Notes: a model not told the origin generated them from the letters alone. 64,000 nt of DNA from Longimonas halophila (GCF_002554705.1 NZ_PDEP01000012.1:1-64000), one strand, 5' to 3'. Shown: positions 37,920 through 47,013, counted from the stretch's first letter. Numbers and translations are program-made.

Positions 37920-37986
37920 TGTCATGGTGAGCGTATGGAGGTCCGACGCAGGAGCCCCGACCGCTGTCGGGGGAACCATCTCCTAC
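37920..37986 (+). repeat. dispersed repeat, family D, copy 2
   Basis: TGTCATGGTGAGCG, then CCGACCGCTGTCGG, then GGAACCATCTCCTAC. The inner CCGACCGCTGTCGG is itself a small dyad. Confidence 0.6.
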
Positions 37987-38022
37987 TCAACTGGCACCTA
38001 CCTACCGAAATACAAGTCCCCC

Positions 38023-39756
38023 CTACGACTCGGTCGAGGCATGCATCAGCGAATAGGCCATGGCATCTTCGCCCGGCGGACGCGTGTTCGTGCCCCGGTG
38101 CCCCGTAACCTGCACGGAACGACCAAACGCATCTTCAAACAGCGTGCTCGCTTGCTGTGCCGCCCACGTTTCCAGCTCCGGATCGCCTTTGGTGCACGCG
38201 TCAATGTGAAGCGCCTCCTCATTGGCACCTACCGCAAGCGTCGTTACGTTCTGGTAGTGACTGCGGTCGAGGCGCTCGGCAATGCGCAAGATCCCTGCAA
38301 GCTGCGCCACGCGCTTCTGATCGTGCGGCGAAAGGCGCCCGTAGTGCGGATGCGCCGGCAGCGGATGCTCGGCCCGGTGATAGCGCGCCACCAGCGAAAT
38401 GAGATCAACCTCGCCATCGTAAAAGCCGCGCAGGTCGGCATGGCGAATCAGGTAGCGCGAGTGCAGATGGTGGTCGGAGTGGCTAATGTAGTATCCAATA
38501 TCATGGAGCAGCGCCGCGTACTCCAGCAGTTCGCCATCGTCGGATGGTCCCGCGTACCACGGCAGGCATCGGTCAAACAGAAAGAGCGCGGTGGAGGCCA
38601 CGTGCTGCGCGTGCTTCTCATCCCACTCAAACCGAAACGCCACCTCATGGATGCTGCGGCGCCGCACATCCGCATAGGGCGCAATGCGCTGCAGCCGCTC
38701 GTGGTTTTCGCGGATGAACTGCACCACCATGCCCTCGCGCAGCGCGTGGGCCGACACGTGCAGCTTGTTGAACGCGTGCGACTCCAGAAGCACCTGCAGG
38801 AGCACCGCCCCCGCACCAACCTGTCCCACCCGCTTCAGCGCCACCGCAGGAAGCGCTTCCCGCTCGTCCGCAGACGTACCCACGATAAAGCCCAGCGTAT
38901 CGCGAAACGCATCCAGCGACACATCCACCTCAAAGACCGAGGTATCGCCCTGTCCATGCTGGTCCAGGCACACACGCGCCAGGCTCTTCACCGTCCCCGA
39001 CGAGCCGACCAGCGTGCGCACGTCGTGCTCCTGCATCGCCGCCAGCACCGGCGCCAGCTCTTCCCGAAAATGTGTGCGCAACGCCTCCTGGTCGGCGGCC
39101 GACATCGGATCCGACGTCACAAACCGCTCGGTCATGCGGGCGGCGCCCAGCTTCAAGCTCGTGGCCAAGTGCACCGTATCGCCCGTGCACACAATGAACT
39201 CGACCGAACCGCCGCCAATATCCACTACCACCGAGGGCGCATGGACATCCACCTCGCGCCGTACCCCCTGAAAGATGAGATGCGCCTCTTGCGCCCCGCT
39301 AATCGGATCAATGCGCAGCCCAATCTCGTCGCGCACGCGCTCAATGAACGCCCCGCCGTTGTTCGCCTCGCGGATCGCACTGGTGGCACACGCAAAAAAC
39401 GAGCGCGCGCCCTGTCCCTGTGCCAGCAGGTAGATGCGCTTCAGCGCCTGCATGCCGCGCTCCATCGCCTCATCGGCCAACCGCCCCGCCGCCAGCCCGC
39501 TATCGCCCAGGCGCACCATCTCCTTCATCCGGTCTACCACCTTAAAGCTGCCGTTCGCATACGCATCCACAATGATAGCATGAAACGAGTTCGTCCCCAG
39601 GTCAATCACGCACACGCGCAGCGGCGCCGGGGTCGACTGGGCTTCGTAGGTGGTGTGGGGGACGTACGGACACATGGCCCGGGGCATCGAAGCGTCGTCC
39701 ATAAGCACAAAATCGGAGCAGTAAACCGAGAAACGAACGGGTTGGAACCGCTTCAT
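38023..39756 (-). CDS. ppx: exopolyphosphatase (Ppx/GppA family)
   Basis: A 577-residue Ppx/GppA phosphatase that releases phosphate from polyphosphate or pppGpp. The actin-like ATPase fold has VCVIDLGTNSFHAIIVD, FFACATSAIREANNG, SVVVDIGGGSVEF and LVGSSGTVKSLAR. The C-terminal third carries an HD-type helical domain (ALLHDIGYYISHSDHHLHS). The first start (39756) gives a basic N-terminus without resemblance to the family; ATGs at 39702 or 39675 could also be used. The gene lies between the nuo cluster and the CRISPR region. Confidence 0.87.
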   Translation of the reverse strand: MKRFQPVRFSVYCSDFVLMDDASMPRAMCPYVPHTTYEAQSTPAPLRVCVIDLGTNSFHAIIVDAYANGSFKVVDRMKEMVRLGDSGLAAGRLADEAMERGMQALKRIYLLAQGQGARSFFACATSAIREANNGGAFIERVRDEIGLRIDPISGAQEAHLIFQGVRREVDVHAPSVVVDIGGGSVEFIVCTGDTVHLATSLKLGAARMTERFVTSDPMSAADQEALRTHFREELAPVLAAMQEHDVRTLVGSSGTVKSLARVCLDQHGQGDTSVFEVDVSLDAFRDTLGFIVGTSADEREALPAVALKRVGQVGAGAVLLQVLLESHAFNKLHVSAHALREGMVVQFIRENHERLQRIAPYADVRRRSIHEVAFRFEWDEKHAQHVASTALFLFDRCLPWYAGPSDDGELLEYAALLHDIGYYISHSDHHLHSRYLIRHADLRGFYDGEVDLISLVARYHRAEHPLPAHPHYGRLSPHDQKRVAQLAGILRIAERLDRSHYQNVTTLAVGANEEALHIDACTKGDPELETWAAQQASTLFEDAFGRSVQVTGHRGTNTRPPGEDAMAYSLMHASTES

Positions 39757-40106
39757 AGAAATGATGCGCAGCGGAATAAGTTACACGCAACATGAAAAAC
39801 CCGCCGCGTTTACCGATTTTTGCTGGATACAACGCTCAGATGCGGTCCTTGAGCGATTCAGCAGACGTTAAGCGCCCCGGCGGCCCCACCAGTCCCACCG
39901 CACCGCCAACACCCCACGCCCAAACACCCACTCGTCGCAGCCCCACCAGTCCCCAACCGGCTCTCCTGTCTGGTGGATACGCTTGGTCGTGACTACGCTC
40001 TGCGTGATCCTTCTCTTGTTGCAGATGTACACCATTGCAACCTCGTCGCGAGGCTCCGCCTCGTGACGCACGTTGCAGGGGCTCCGCCCCGCTCTCCAAC
40101 AAAAAA
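39757..40106. other. intergenic stretch left of CRISPR array 1
   Basis: No gene is visible. It contains a C-rich stretch with two copies of CCCCACCAGTCCC and small GC hairpins (near 40049 and 40079), then the A-run that on the minus strand is the T-run of the array 1 terminator. Confidence 0.5.
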
Positions 40107-40131
40107 GCACCCGCCCGTGAAGACGGGTGCT
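40101..40131 (-). terminator. repeat-derived intrinsic terminator ending array 1
   Basis: On the minus strand the last, truncated repeat forms a stem beginning GCACCCGTC and ending GGCGGGTGC (nine pairs, one C-A mismatch) and is followed directly by TTTTTTG. The repeat's normal 3' part, with ATTGAAAG, is absent. Confidence 0.75.
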
Positions 40132-40303
40132 ATGGGTCGTATGCGGTGCCCTGCGGGGATTCCGTCGTCTTTCAATCCTCACCCTCCAATGAAGGAGGGT
40201 GCTATCGCTTTGGCAGCGCCCGCGTCTCCCAGATTAAGCTCTTTCAATCCCCCCCCCCGTGAAGGAGGGTGCTATCTGACGCCATGTGCAGGTTTTCTTT
40301 TCC

Positions 40304-40482
40304 GGTAGCGGTTCAATGGTAAGTGATTGTCATATGGCCGACATCATCGGAGCCAGACAACCCCCTCTGTCTATCGACATCTCCCCCTTGGAAAAGGGGG
40401 AGAAACCCGAAGGGAGAGGGGGTTCGAATAAGACAAACCTACATTCTACGATAGCCTTATCACTTAGCGTCTACCCACTACC
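40304..40482 (+). mobile_element. MITE-like element, family B, copy 1
   Basis: 179 bp with 24-bp imperfect inverted ends (GGTAGCGG...TAAGTGAT; 18 of 24 positions match), flanked by a perfect 8-bp duplication TCTTTTCC (40296-40303, 40483-40490). Inside are nested complementary runs (AACCCCCTCT / AGAGGGGGTT and CTCCCCCTT / AAGGGGGAG), so it would fold into a long hairpin. No coding capacity. It interrupts the trailer end of array 1. Confidence 0.85.
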
Positions 40483-40685
40483 TCTTTTCCCTTTGCTGGT
40501 CGCCTTGTAGCAGAATACACGGTCCTGACATCCCCCATTCCCTCACGCTGTTCGGGCCTTTCCCCCTTCACGAAGCGGCGTACATGTCGCGCAGCGACAA
40601 AGGGGGATGCTCGCCCCGGAAGGACAATGGAAAAACTTGCACACCGCGTTATCTGGGCACAGAAGACACACCTGGTTGCGTGGAT
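40483..40685. other. non-repeat DNA inside array 1
   Basis: Unique sequence between element B and the split repeat. It is longer than a spacer and has complementary CATCCCCC (40529-40536) and GGGGGATG (40602-40609). It may be another decayed insertion. No gene. Confidence 0.5.
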
Positions 40686-40708
40686 CTTTCAATCCTCACC
40701 TGCCCGTG

Positions 40709-40852
40709 GTATCTGTTTAGCGACCTGTAGCCCACGACTGGGAACTCAGCAGACGTCCTGGGCAGTGTTTAGCCCAAGTTGGAACGGGGCAGAGCCCCTG
40801 AGCAGCCTGCGTCGCACGGCGGAGCCATGCGACGAGAGGGCTAAACAGATAC
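40709..40852 (+). mobile_element. MITE-like element, family A, inside a CRISPR repeat
   Basis: 144 bp bounded by perfect 13-bp inverted ends GTATCTGTTTAGC / GCTAAACAGATAC. It lies inside one repeat: 23 bp to the left (40686-40708) and 14 bp to the right (40859-40872) together make exactly 37 bp. TGCCCG (40853-40858) repeats the bases TGCCCG(TG) to its left, a target duplication possibly shortened by two bases. No coding capacity. Confidence 0.85.
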
Positions 40853-41668
40853 TGCCCGAAGGCAGGTGCTATGTTGTCGAGACACTGGTATGCCCGCTCC
40901 ACCGTCTTCTTTCAATCCTCACCCTCCCGTGAAGGAGGGTGCTATTCCGTCTCGCTGGCCTCGTGCTGTATCTGCTCGACCTTTCAATCCTTACCCTCCC
41001 GTGAAGGAGGGTGCTATACGAGCTGCACGACGTGCTGAGTGGCCATAAGGCCTTTCAATCCTTACCCTCCCGTGAAGGAGGGTGCTATGTACCAGTGCGT
41101 GCCTTCGCGGTATGCGTACATCGCTTTCAATCCTCACCCTCCCGTGAAGGAGGGTGCTATAGGGCGTCGGGGACGGGGTCGTGCTGGCTGTCTACCTTTC
41201 AATCCTCACCCTCCCGTGAAGGAGGGTGCTATACGAGCGCCGCGTACACCGACGAGGACATGCTTCTTTCAATCCTCACCCTCCCGTGAAGGAGGGTGCT
41301 ATTAAGCGTTTGCGTCATAGGGCTGTCATCCACGCGCTCTTTCAATCCTCACCCTCCCGTGAAGGAGGGTGCTATCGTCTCGAGTCGCTTTGGGCAAGCG
41401 ACCCAGACAATCTTTCAATCCTCACCCTCCCGTGAAGGAGGGTGCTATTACGAGCGGGCCACGATGGAGACGGAGGGGCAAGAGCTTTCAATCCTCACCC
41501 TCCCGTGAAGGAGGGTGCTATGGAGACGGAGCCCGACCATACAACAACTCACTCCCTCTCTTTCAATCCTCACCCTCCCGTGAAGGAGGGTGCTATAGGC
41601 CGCCGCCCGTGATGGCAGAGACAAGGGTTGCCTTTCAATCCTCACCCTCCCGTGAAGGAGGGTGCTAT

Positions 41669-42090
41669 CGCAGTCCTTGTAACCTGATGGAAAACCAGCA
41701 GGTTTCAGAGTCGTTTTCGCGAACCCTTCCTGTCGTGTCAACTCGTCCCGAATCCGCAATCTGTCTTTCTTCCTCCATATCGTTTAATATCAATGCTTTA
41801 CATACAATCGCGATCCCCCGTGCAGATCGGCGACCACTACCGGTTCGCGATGCCTCAAACGCACCACATCATACAGCTACTGTTGTGTCACGCATGGTTG
41901 TTTAGGTCAAGCCGAGAACGCTACGCGTGCTGTGCCGTCCCGAACCGTTCCCGCTAAACGCCAAGGAGATGGTTCCGCCGACAGCGGTCGGCGCCACAGG
42001 GCGGGACTGCGCTCACCATGACAGGCTTCGTGGGGGCTGATTGCAAGGCAACTATCAAAGTGGGGATTGACATAGCACTACAACGGTCGC
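41669..42090 (-). promoter_or_regulatory. leader of CRISPR array 1
   Basis: The region between cas2 and the newest repeat; transcription runs right to left. About 65 bp next to the first repeat match the array 2 leader (CGCGAAAACG, TGAAACC, CTGGTTTT, ATCAGGTTACA). Further out, two TCGCGA sites (41808-41813 and 41845-41850) lie at exactly the distances seen in leader 2. The right part (41963-42023) contains a dispersed repeat of family D inverted. Confidence 0.8.
41963..42023 (-). repeat. dispersed repeat, family D, copy 3
   Basis: Inverted copy: AAGGAGATGGTTCCGCCGAC, then CAGCGGTCGG, then CTCACCATGACA. It lies between cas2 and the array 1 leader. Confidence 0.6.
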
Positions 42091-42381
42091 TTATAAAATA
42101 AGCGGATCATTGAAATCAATCGACTCATCAACACCATACGTCTCCACCGCCTCGGCAGCCGACATGGAGAGGCGATACAGGCGGATGCTGTCTTTGTCGT
42201 TGTCGATTTCCTGAAGCAGGTCGTCTACCATCTGCTCGTACTGCGCTTTCGACACACTGCACTCAAAGACTGATTGCTGCACGCGCTGCCCGTAGTTCGT
42301 ACACACCTGCGCCACGCGGCGCAACCGGCGCGCCCCGCCATCATCAACCGTGGCCACATCGTACGTCACAAGAATCTCCAT
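42091..42381 (-). CDS. cas2: CRISPR-associated endonuclease Cas2
   Basis: 96 residues. The ferredoxin-like fold begins MEILVTYDVATVDDGG with the conserved Asp in YDV, followed by the RRLRRVAQVCTNYGQRVQQSVFECSV block. With Cas1 it forms the spacer-integration complex. It ends the cas operon and is unusually far (243 bases) from cas1. Confidence 0.95.
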   Translation of the reverse strand: MEILVTYDVATVDDGGARRLRRVAQVCTNYGQRVQQSVFECSVSKAQYEQMVDDLLQEIDNDKDSIRLYRLSMSAAEAVETYGVDESIDFNDPLIL

Positions 42382-42624
42382 AGGAGCCGTTTGTTAGTTA
42401 ACGCAAGTTGCTGGGCTGTAAGCGCCCCACCTGAAGGAATGCAGTGCTTTTAGAGCCCGGAGCGGAGTCGAAACGCGAGTGGAGCGACTGATGGGTGAAT
42501 ACGAGCACGTCTCGGCATCGCACCTGTTTTACTCGCAGTGGGAGAGATTCTTCGTCGCTTTGCTCCTCAGAATGACAGATTGTGGAAGGTTGGTGTTCTA
42601 CCCCGCAGCTTGGGTCATTCATTA
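42382..42624. other. cas1-cas2 intergenic gap with dispersed repeat
   Basis: 243 bases with no gene. It holds GAGATTCTTCG...CTCAGAATGACAG (42543-42579), the same type as at 37842-37883. Cas1 and cas2 are usually adjacent, so this looks like later insertion. Confidence 0.55.
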
Positions 42625-43656
42625 TTATCGCACCAGATACGGGATGTACGTCTCCATGTCGCCGCGCAGCGTACGCGCCAGCAGCCGGGACTGCGCATGC
42701 GGGATCAGCCCAATCTCCATCGACTGATCCAAAAACGGATGCGTCACAGTCTGCTGCTTGCGCTCCTGATACGCCGTAATCACGGTTTTGCGTCCGTCAT
42801 CATTCAGCAGCACGGCCCCGCCGTCGGGTGTACGGAAGTCATCCGGCGTGAGCTGGCGGCGGTTGATGAGTGTAAGCGCCAGCCGGTCGGCAACAGGCGC
42901 GCGCAGTTCCTCCATCAGGTCCAACGCCAGCGAGGGACGCCCCGGTCGGGGGCGGTGCAGAAACCCCATCTGCGGATCCAGCCCCACGCCCTCCGCCGCC
43001 GACACGCAGTCGTTCAGCAGTAGCGTGTACAGAAACGAAAGCACCGCGTTAAACCGGTCACGCGGCGGACGCCGCGAGCGCCCGTTCATTTGAAAGGCGT
43101 CGCGCTGCTGACGGATATGATGCGAGAGCACGTCGAAATAGGTCTTGGCGGCTTCGCCCTCCAGTCCGCGTATGGCGTTGGGGTCGGTGGCCGACTCCAG
43201 CGTATCAAGCGTGCGCGCCATGCGTTTGGCGGTGGAGTGCAGGTCGGCCTGCCGGTCGTCGTCATCGACCGACCGGGCCGCGCGCACCACCATGCGGCGG
43301 CTGTTCTGCACCTTGCCCGCCACACAGGCCCGAGCAATGGCCGCCCGATCCGCTTCGGACTCGGCCTGTTCGTACTGCGCCTGCCGCAGCAGCACGTTTC
43401 CCGATTGCGGCCCCTGCACGCGAGCGCGGAACCGTCCGGTGTGGCTCATAAACACCACCGCTCGCCCATCTGCTGCGCATCGCCCCATAAGCGCAGGCGT
43501 CACGAGCACATTGCCAAAGCACACGATAGCGCCCAGATGATGCAGCGGAATCTGCGCCTTCTTGTCGCCCTCGACCTCCAGGCGCACCGTGTCGTGGTCA
43601 AGGCGCAGGTACGAGGGCTCGGTGGTTACGTAGAGCGTGTTGAGGAGCTGGCGCAT
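42625..43656 (-). CDS. cas1: CRISPR-associated endonuclease Cas1 (type I-C)
   Basis: 343 residues. The type I-C N-terminus reads MRQLLNTLYVTTEPSYLRLD. The catalytic glutamate is in GLEGEAAKTYF (near residue 177), with the His in MGFLHRPRPGRPSLALDLMEEL and the acidic residue in LDLMEEL giving the metal site. It integrates spacers with Cas2. It follows cas4 after 62 bases. Confidence 0.96.
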   Translation of the reverse strand: MRQLLNTLYVTTEPSYLRLDHDTVRLEVEGDKKAQIPLHHLGAIVCFGNVLVTPALMGRCAADGRAVVFMSHTGRFRARVQGPQSGNVLLRQAQYEQAESEADRAAIARACVAGKVQNSRRMVVRAARSVDDDDRQADLHSTAKRMARTLDTLESATDPNAIRGLEGEAAKTYFDVLSHHIRQQRDAFQMNGRSRRPPRDRFNAVLSFLYTLLLNDCVSAAEGVGLDPQMGFLHRPRPGRPSLALDLMEELRAPVADRLALTLINRRQLTPDDFRTPDGGAVLLNDDGRKTVITAYQERKQQTVTHPFLDQSMEIGLIPHAQSRLLARTLRGDMETYIPYLVR

Positions 43657-43718
43657 AGAGCGAAAAGCCGTTTATGGGGGAAGCGGACGTGCACGTGTGA
43701 ATGCGAGAGGCCATGTTG

Positions 43719-44357
43719 CTACGCCGCACCGGGCGGGTCGTCGATGCGAAAGAGCGCGCGCTGCCACCACGACTGGCGGTCGGAGGCGGCCATGGGCTCA
43801 GGCATGCACACGCGCTGCAGCGAGCACGGCGGACAGCGGTCGTCGTTCACGGGCGGCGGCACGCGGTTCGATTCCAGCATAGCCCGCACCTCGGCCACGA
43901 TGTCTTCGGTGGCCTGGCGCAGCGACGCATCCAACTCGACTTCCTGCCGACGGCGTGCGCCGGTGTGGTAAATCGCCCCTGCCGTTACCGACGCGCCGGT
44001 CATCTCCTCCAGACAGAGCGCCTGCGCACACAGCTGGATGCGCGCCGGACGGTGGTAGCGCTCAGCACCATGTTTGTACTCCACTGGATACGGCGTCTCT
44101 CCCTGAAACTCCACCACATCGGCGCGGCCCACCAGGCCCAGCCGGTCGGAATACAGCGGCAGGCTGCGCACAATGCGCACGTCGTCGCGTGTGTTGTCGA
44201 GCGGCAGATCCACGCGCTCATGATCGCGGTTGCCCCGCAGCGTGTAGATGTTCTCCTCGTAGCTCTGCTCCACATGGATCAGCGCACACTGCCGCGGACA
44301 GTACGCGTAGTGCTCCAGCGCTGAAATCATGATGCGGTCGTCGTCGGCCCATTCCAT
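43719..44357 (-). CDS. cas4: CRISPR-associated exonuclease Cas4
   Basis: 212 residues. An iron-sulfur cluster is expected from YCPRQCALI near the start and CPPCSLQRVC near the end. The RecB-like nuclease core shows GRADVVEF, PVEYKHG and QLCAQALCLEE. In type I-C systems Cas4 trims prespacers and selects PAM-bearing ends. The start at 44357 (MEWADDD) gives the family length; an upstream ATG at 44396 adds 13 residues. Confidence 0.94.
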   Translation of the reverse strand: MEWADDDRIMISALEHYAYCPRQCALIHVEQSYEENIYTLRGNRDHERVDLPLDNTRDDVRIVRSLPLYSDRLGLVGRADVVEFQGETPYPVEYKHGAERYHRPARIQLCAQALCLEEMTGASVTAGAIYHTGARRRQEVELDASLRQATEDIVAEVRAMLESNRVPPPVNDDRCPPCSLQRVCMPEPMAASDRQSWWQRALFRIDDPPGAA

Positions 44358-44413
44358 AGATGTGGCAGTCGTTACGAGCGTACGAGACGGTATCAAGCCA
44401 TTGGTGCGCCCCG

Positions 44414-45271
44414 CTATATGAGCACAGACAACGTGACGCCATCGGGCAGATTGGCGTCGTCAACGGCTACCGCATAGTCCGAAAACGAACGCGGCGCATC
44501 GCTCTCGGTATGCGCCGTGATCCGGTCGAAGAGCGTGTGAGCAGGCGCATTGCCCAGCTTGTTGTCGTGGCTGAACACGAACAGTCCACGCAGGCCCATC
44601 ATGCCGCGCGACGCCGATCGGTCGAGCTCCCAGCACATCTTAAGCGCGTTCCAGAAGAGTTCCAGGTCGTCGCCGTCGAAGCCCGTCTGGTCGGCCAGCG
44701 TCGGATTGTAAAAGCCGTGCCCGCGATAGAGCCCGTACGGCACGATGGCTTTGCGGCCAAACATGCTTTCGCCTTTTTCTTCGCGCGATTCCTCCGAGAT
44801 CGGTACCGAGCGTGTAATGGTCATATCCATCGGGGCAATCGGGTCGATGGAGCGCGCAAAGGTAAGCTGCATGGGGCCCAGCACTTGCCCGCAATTCAGC
44901 TCTTTGTGGCTCATCACCGCACCAAACGAGCGTACATCGAAGAACTCCTGGCACATCCAGGATCGCGCTTTGCGCACATCAGCTACGTCCGCCTCGCCCG
45001 ATTCAAGATCCAGGGCCTCGTAGGCCTGCTTCTGCTTGTCATGCAGCACATCGCCCTGCCGCACGTAGATTTTGTGCTTGGCCTCGTCTGATGCGTGGTC
45101 GATGTAGTTGCGAATCTTGCGCTTCACCGATACATCGGTCACCAATCCCTGCATCGTTTCGGGATCGGTACGGGGCAGGTTTCCGGCGTCGGGATCGCCA
45201 TTGGGATTGCCGTCGGTTACGTCGAAAAGATAGACGAAGTCGTGGCGCTTTTCGGGGTCGAGGTGACTCAT
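44414..45271 (-). CDS. cas7: type I-C Cascade backbone protein Cas7 (Csd2)
   Basis: 285 residues. The I-C signature NPNGDPDAGNLPRTDPETMQG appears near residue 20, followed by KRKIRNYIDH and YVRQGDVLHDKQ. Multiple copies coat the crRNA spacer. It has 57 bases before cas4 and 53 after cas8c. Confidence 0.95.
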   Translation of the reverse strand: MSHLDPEKRHDFVYLFDVTDGNPNGDPDAGNLPRTDPETMQGLVTDVSVKRKIRNYIDHASDEAKHKIYVRQGDVLHDKQKQAYEALDLESGEADVADVRKARSWMCQEFFDVRSFGAVMSHKELNCGQVLGPMQLTFARSIDPIAPMDMTITRSVPISEESREEKGESMFGRKAIVPYGLYRGHGFYNPTLADQTGFDGDDLELFWNALKMCWELDRSASRGMMGLRGLFVFSHDNKLGNAPAHTLFDRITAHTESDAPRSFSDYAVAVDDANLPDGVTLSVLI

Positions 45272-45324
45272 GGTAGAATGGGAAGTTTGGGGATAGTCGA
45301 TTGCGCGAGTGGATTCGGCGCGGG

Positions 45325-47013
45325 CTATGCAACGTCCGCTTTTTCGTCTTCTGCCTTCTTCTTTTTGGCGGCTTCGATGCGCTCAAACATAGCCTGACGC
45401 TCGTGATAGTAGCCCAGCGCAAATTCAGCCTGCGCTTCGGGCGAGAGCGTTTTGGGCATCTTTCCAGGTGCAATCTGGCTGGTGATTGCTCCAATCCGCT
45501 TCTGAATATCGGTGTAGGCGGATTTGTTGTTCTTACGCAGCTTTGAAAGATGCGCCTGCGCCTGGCCAAGTAGCTTGCCGAACACGCTTTGAGGCGTGGT
45601 TGAGGCGCTCTTAAAGAACTTGTCAGTGATCGTGCTATTCGGGTTGTCGAGCGCCTGAGACTGGGCCTGTTCCAGCGCCGAGAAGAGACGGCCCAGTTGA
45701 TAGGCCACGCTGTCGTAGGTCGGGTCGAGAGCAGAAGGCATAGGAATGCTGTGTGTGATGAGATAGAGTTTGAGGAGGGATGCGCGTTGGGCAGAGACTT
45801 CGCCAAGCGCCTGGTTGCGGTTTAGCGCCTTAAGCAGAAACGGATACGGCACAGGACGTCCGGTGAGGGCGGTGCGCATCAGGCCCTCTTCCATCCACGG
45901 CGGGATGTCGTTCAGGCTTTTGGTGCCCGAAGATACCTGTATGAGACCCATAAGCAGCGCAAAACTGCCGTGGTATCGCCCGTTCACTTCCATCGCCTCA
46001 AAGTATTGGGCCAACCGGGTCTGCACCTGCCCCACAGTAGCCCGCTCGAAATGACGGACGATGAGGCGCCCCTGGTTTTCTTGGAGGCACATCGTCCAGA
46101 GCGGCGTGTCGTTTTCGGTGAGTCTGCCGTCGTAGTAACTGCTTAGCAGCTCCTCGATGTAGTTGGTGTCACCGTCTTGAAGCGGATTCAAGCTGAACGA
46201 GGTATCCATTGGATCCGTCCAGTAGACCCAATACGTCTCGTTGAGGGTGTACGTGTAATCATCGCTATCTACGAGCCAGGAAAGCGCTCTTCCAACTCTG
46301 CGCTGCGATGAATGCGTGAGCCAAGCATTTTCAGAGCGGCCCAATCCGTATGACTCGAATGCTTTTTCATTGTACGACGAGAGTGCACTCCCAAATCGAC
46401 GAACTTCGTAGTGCGTAGCGGCTATTCCACCATCTTTTCCTGTTAGTGCACACGGCCCCGTCCTGTCGGCTTTCTCACTCTCCAGTGAAGCCATGAAGTC
46501 GGCCCACCATGCTTGTACCGCAGGCATCTCATGAAGCAGCGTGCCATCAACGTTCACAAGGACGATGTCTTGGCGTCCCATACTTGGATCAATCGGTGCC
46601 AATTGGACACGCCCGTACCGTACCTCAGCCATAAAACGAAGGTCGCCATACAAGACCGCAGTGTGGGTTTGCACAAACTTCCAAAGGGTCTGTACTTCCG
46701 GAAGGTCGAGGTCGTTAGCTACTTGCTTCACCAAGTCGCGGTATCCCTGGTGTGTCTTTTGGCCACGGTCTTTTTTAGACACCTTGTCCCGCAGCCCAAA
46801 TGTATATTCAGCAGTGTCGATCAGGCGCGGACGGACTGCAGTTCCGGCACGTCCACGGTCTGGCACATTGGCTCTGCCTTCCGTTGGTATCAGATTATAT
46901 GAGGTGTCTTTTGTCCTTAGTTTGAGTATCCATCGCACCGGTCGCCTTTTGTAAGCATCTGGAGGAAGGCGATCTGTGATCTGGTCATGTACATCAAGCA
47001 GCGAATCAAGCAT
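45325..47013 (-). CDS. cas8c: type I-C large subunit Cas8c (Csd1)
   Basis: 562 residues. It starts MLDSLLDVHDQITDRLPPDAY and has the Csd1 pattern GKDGGIAATHYEVRRFGSALSSYNEKAFESYGL, then LLSSYYDGRLTENDTPL and a C-terminal helical region. It recognises the PAM and can also yield the Cas11-like small subunit from an internal start. Its first eight bases overlap the end of cas5. Confidence 0.94.
   Translation of the reverse strand: MLDSLLDVHDQITDRLPPDAYKRRPVRWILKLRTKDTSYNLIPTEGRANVPDRGRAGTAVRPRLIDTAEYTFGLRDKVSKKDRGQKTHQGYRDLVKQVANDLDLPEVQTLWKFVQTHTAVLYGDLRFMAEVRYGRVQLAPIDPSMGRQDIVLVNVDGTLLHEMPAVQAWWADFMASLESEKADRTGPCALTGKDGGIAATHYEVRRFGSALSSYNEKAFESYGLGRSENAWLTHSSQRRVGRALSWLVDSDDYTYTLNETYWVYWTDPMDTSFSLNPLQDGDTNYIEELLSSYYDGRLTENDTPLWTMCLQENQGRLIVRHFERATVGQVQTRLAQYFEAMEVNGRYHGSFALLMGLIQVSSGTKSLNDIPPWMEEGLMRTALTGRPVPYPFLLKALNRNQALGEVSAQRASLLKLYLITHSIPMPSALDPTYDSVAYQLGRLFSALEQAQSQALDNPNSTITDKFFKSASTTPQSVFGKLLGQAQAHLSKLRKNNKSAYTDIQKRIGAITSQIAPGKMPKTLSPEAQAEFALGYYHERQAMFERIEAAKKKKAEDEKADVA

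Larger units (their letters stand above)
37555..38022. other. intergenic stretch with short dispersed repeats
   Basis: No gene is visible. It holds two copies of a repeat with GAACCATCTCCTACT (37749-37796 and 37920-37986) and one of the GAGATCTTTCG...AAGATGACAG type (37842-37883). The promoter for the nuo cluster should be in its left part. Confidence 0.55.
40107..41668 (-). CRISPR. CRISPR array 1 (type I-C)
   Basis: About 15 repeats of 37 bp with spacers of 33-38 bp. Read on the minus strand the repeat starts ATAGCACCCTCC, forms a hairpin CACCCTCC / GGAGGGTG, and ends GGATTGAAAG, giving the usual ATTGAAAG crRNA 5' handle. Plus-strand repeat starts are 41632, 41560, 41485, 41412, 41339, 41266, 41196, 41124, 41052, 40981, 40909, 40686 (split by a mobile element), 40241 (35 bp, degenerate), 40169 (degenerate) and 40107 (truncated). 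Repeats 40981 and 41052 differ by one base (TTACC). The leader is on the right, next to cas2, so spacers near 41600 are newest. The left part (40276-40908) is disrupted by two insertions. Confidence 0.97.

Noticed and set aside
37924-39795. Plus-strand open frame of 623 codons over ppx
   Set aside because: Opposite-strand shadow of the conserved exopolyphosphatase; His- and Arg-rich with no recognisable domain.
40866-41905. Open frames running through array 1
   Set aside because: They are products of the repeat period, not genes.
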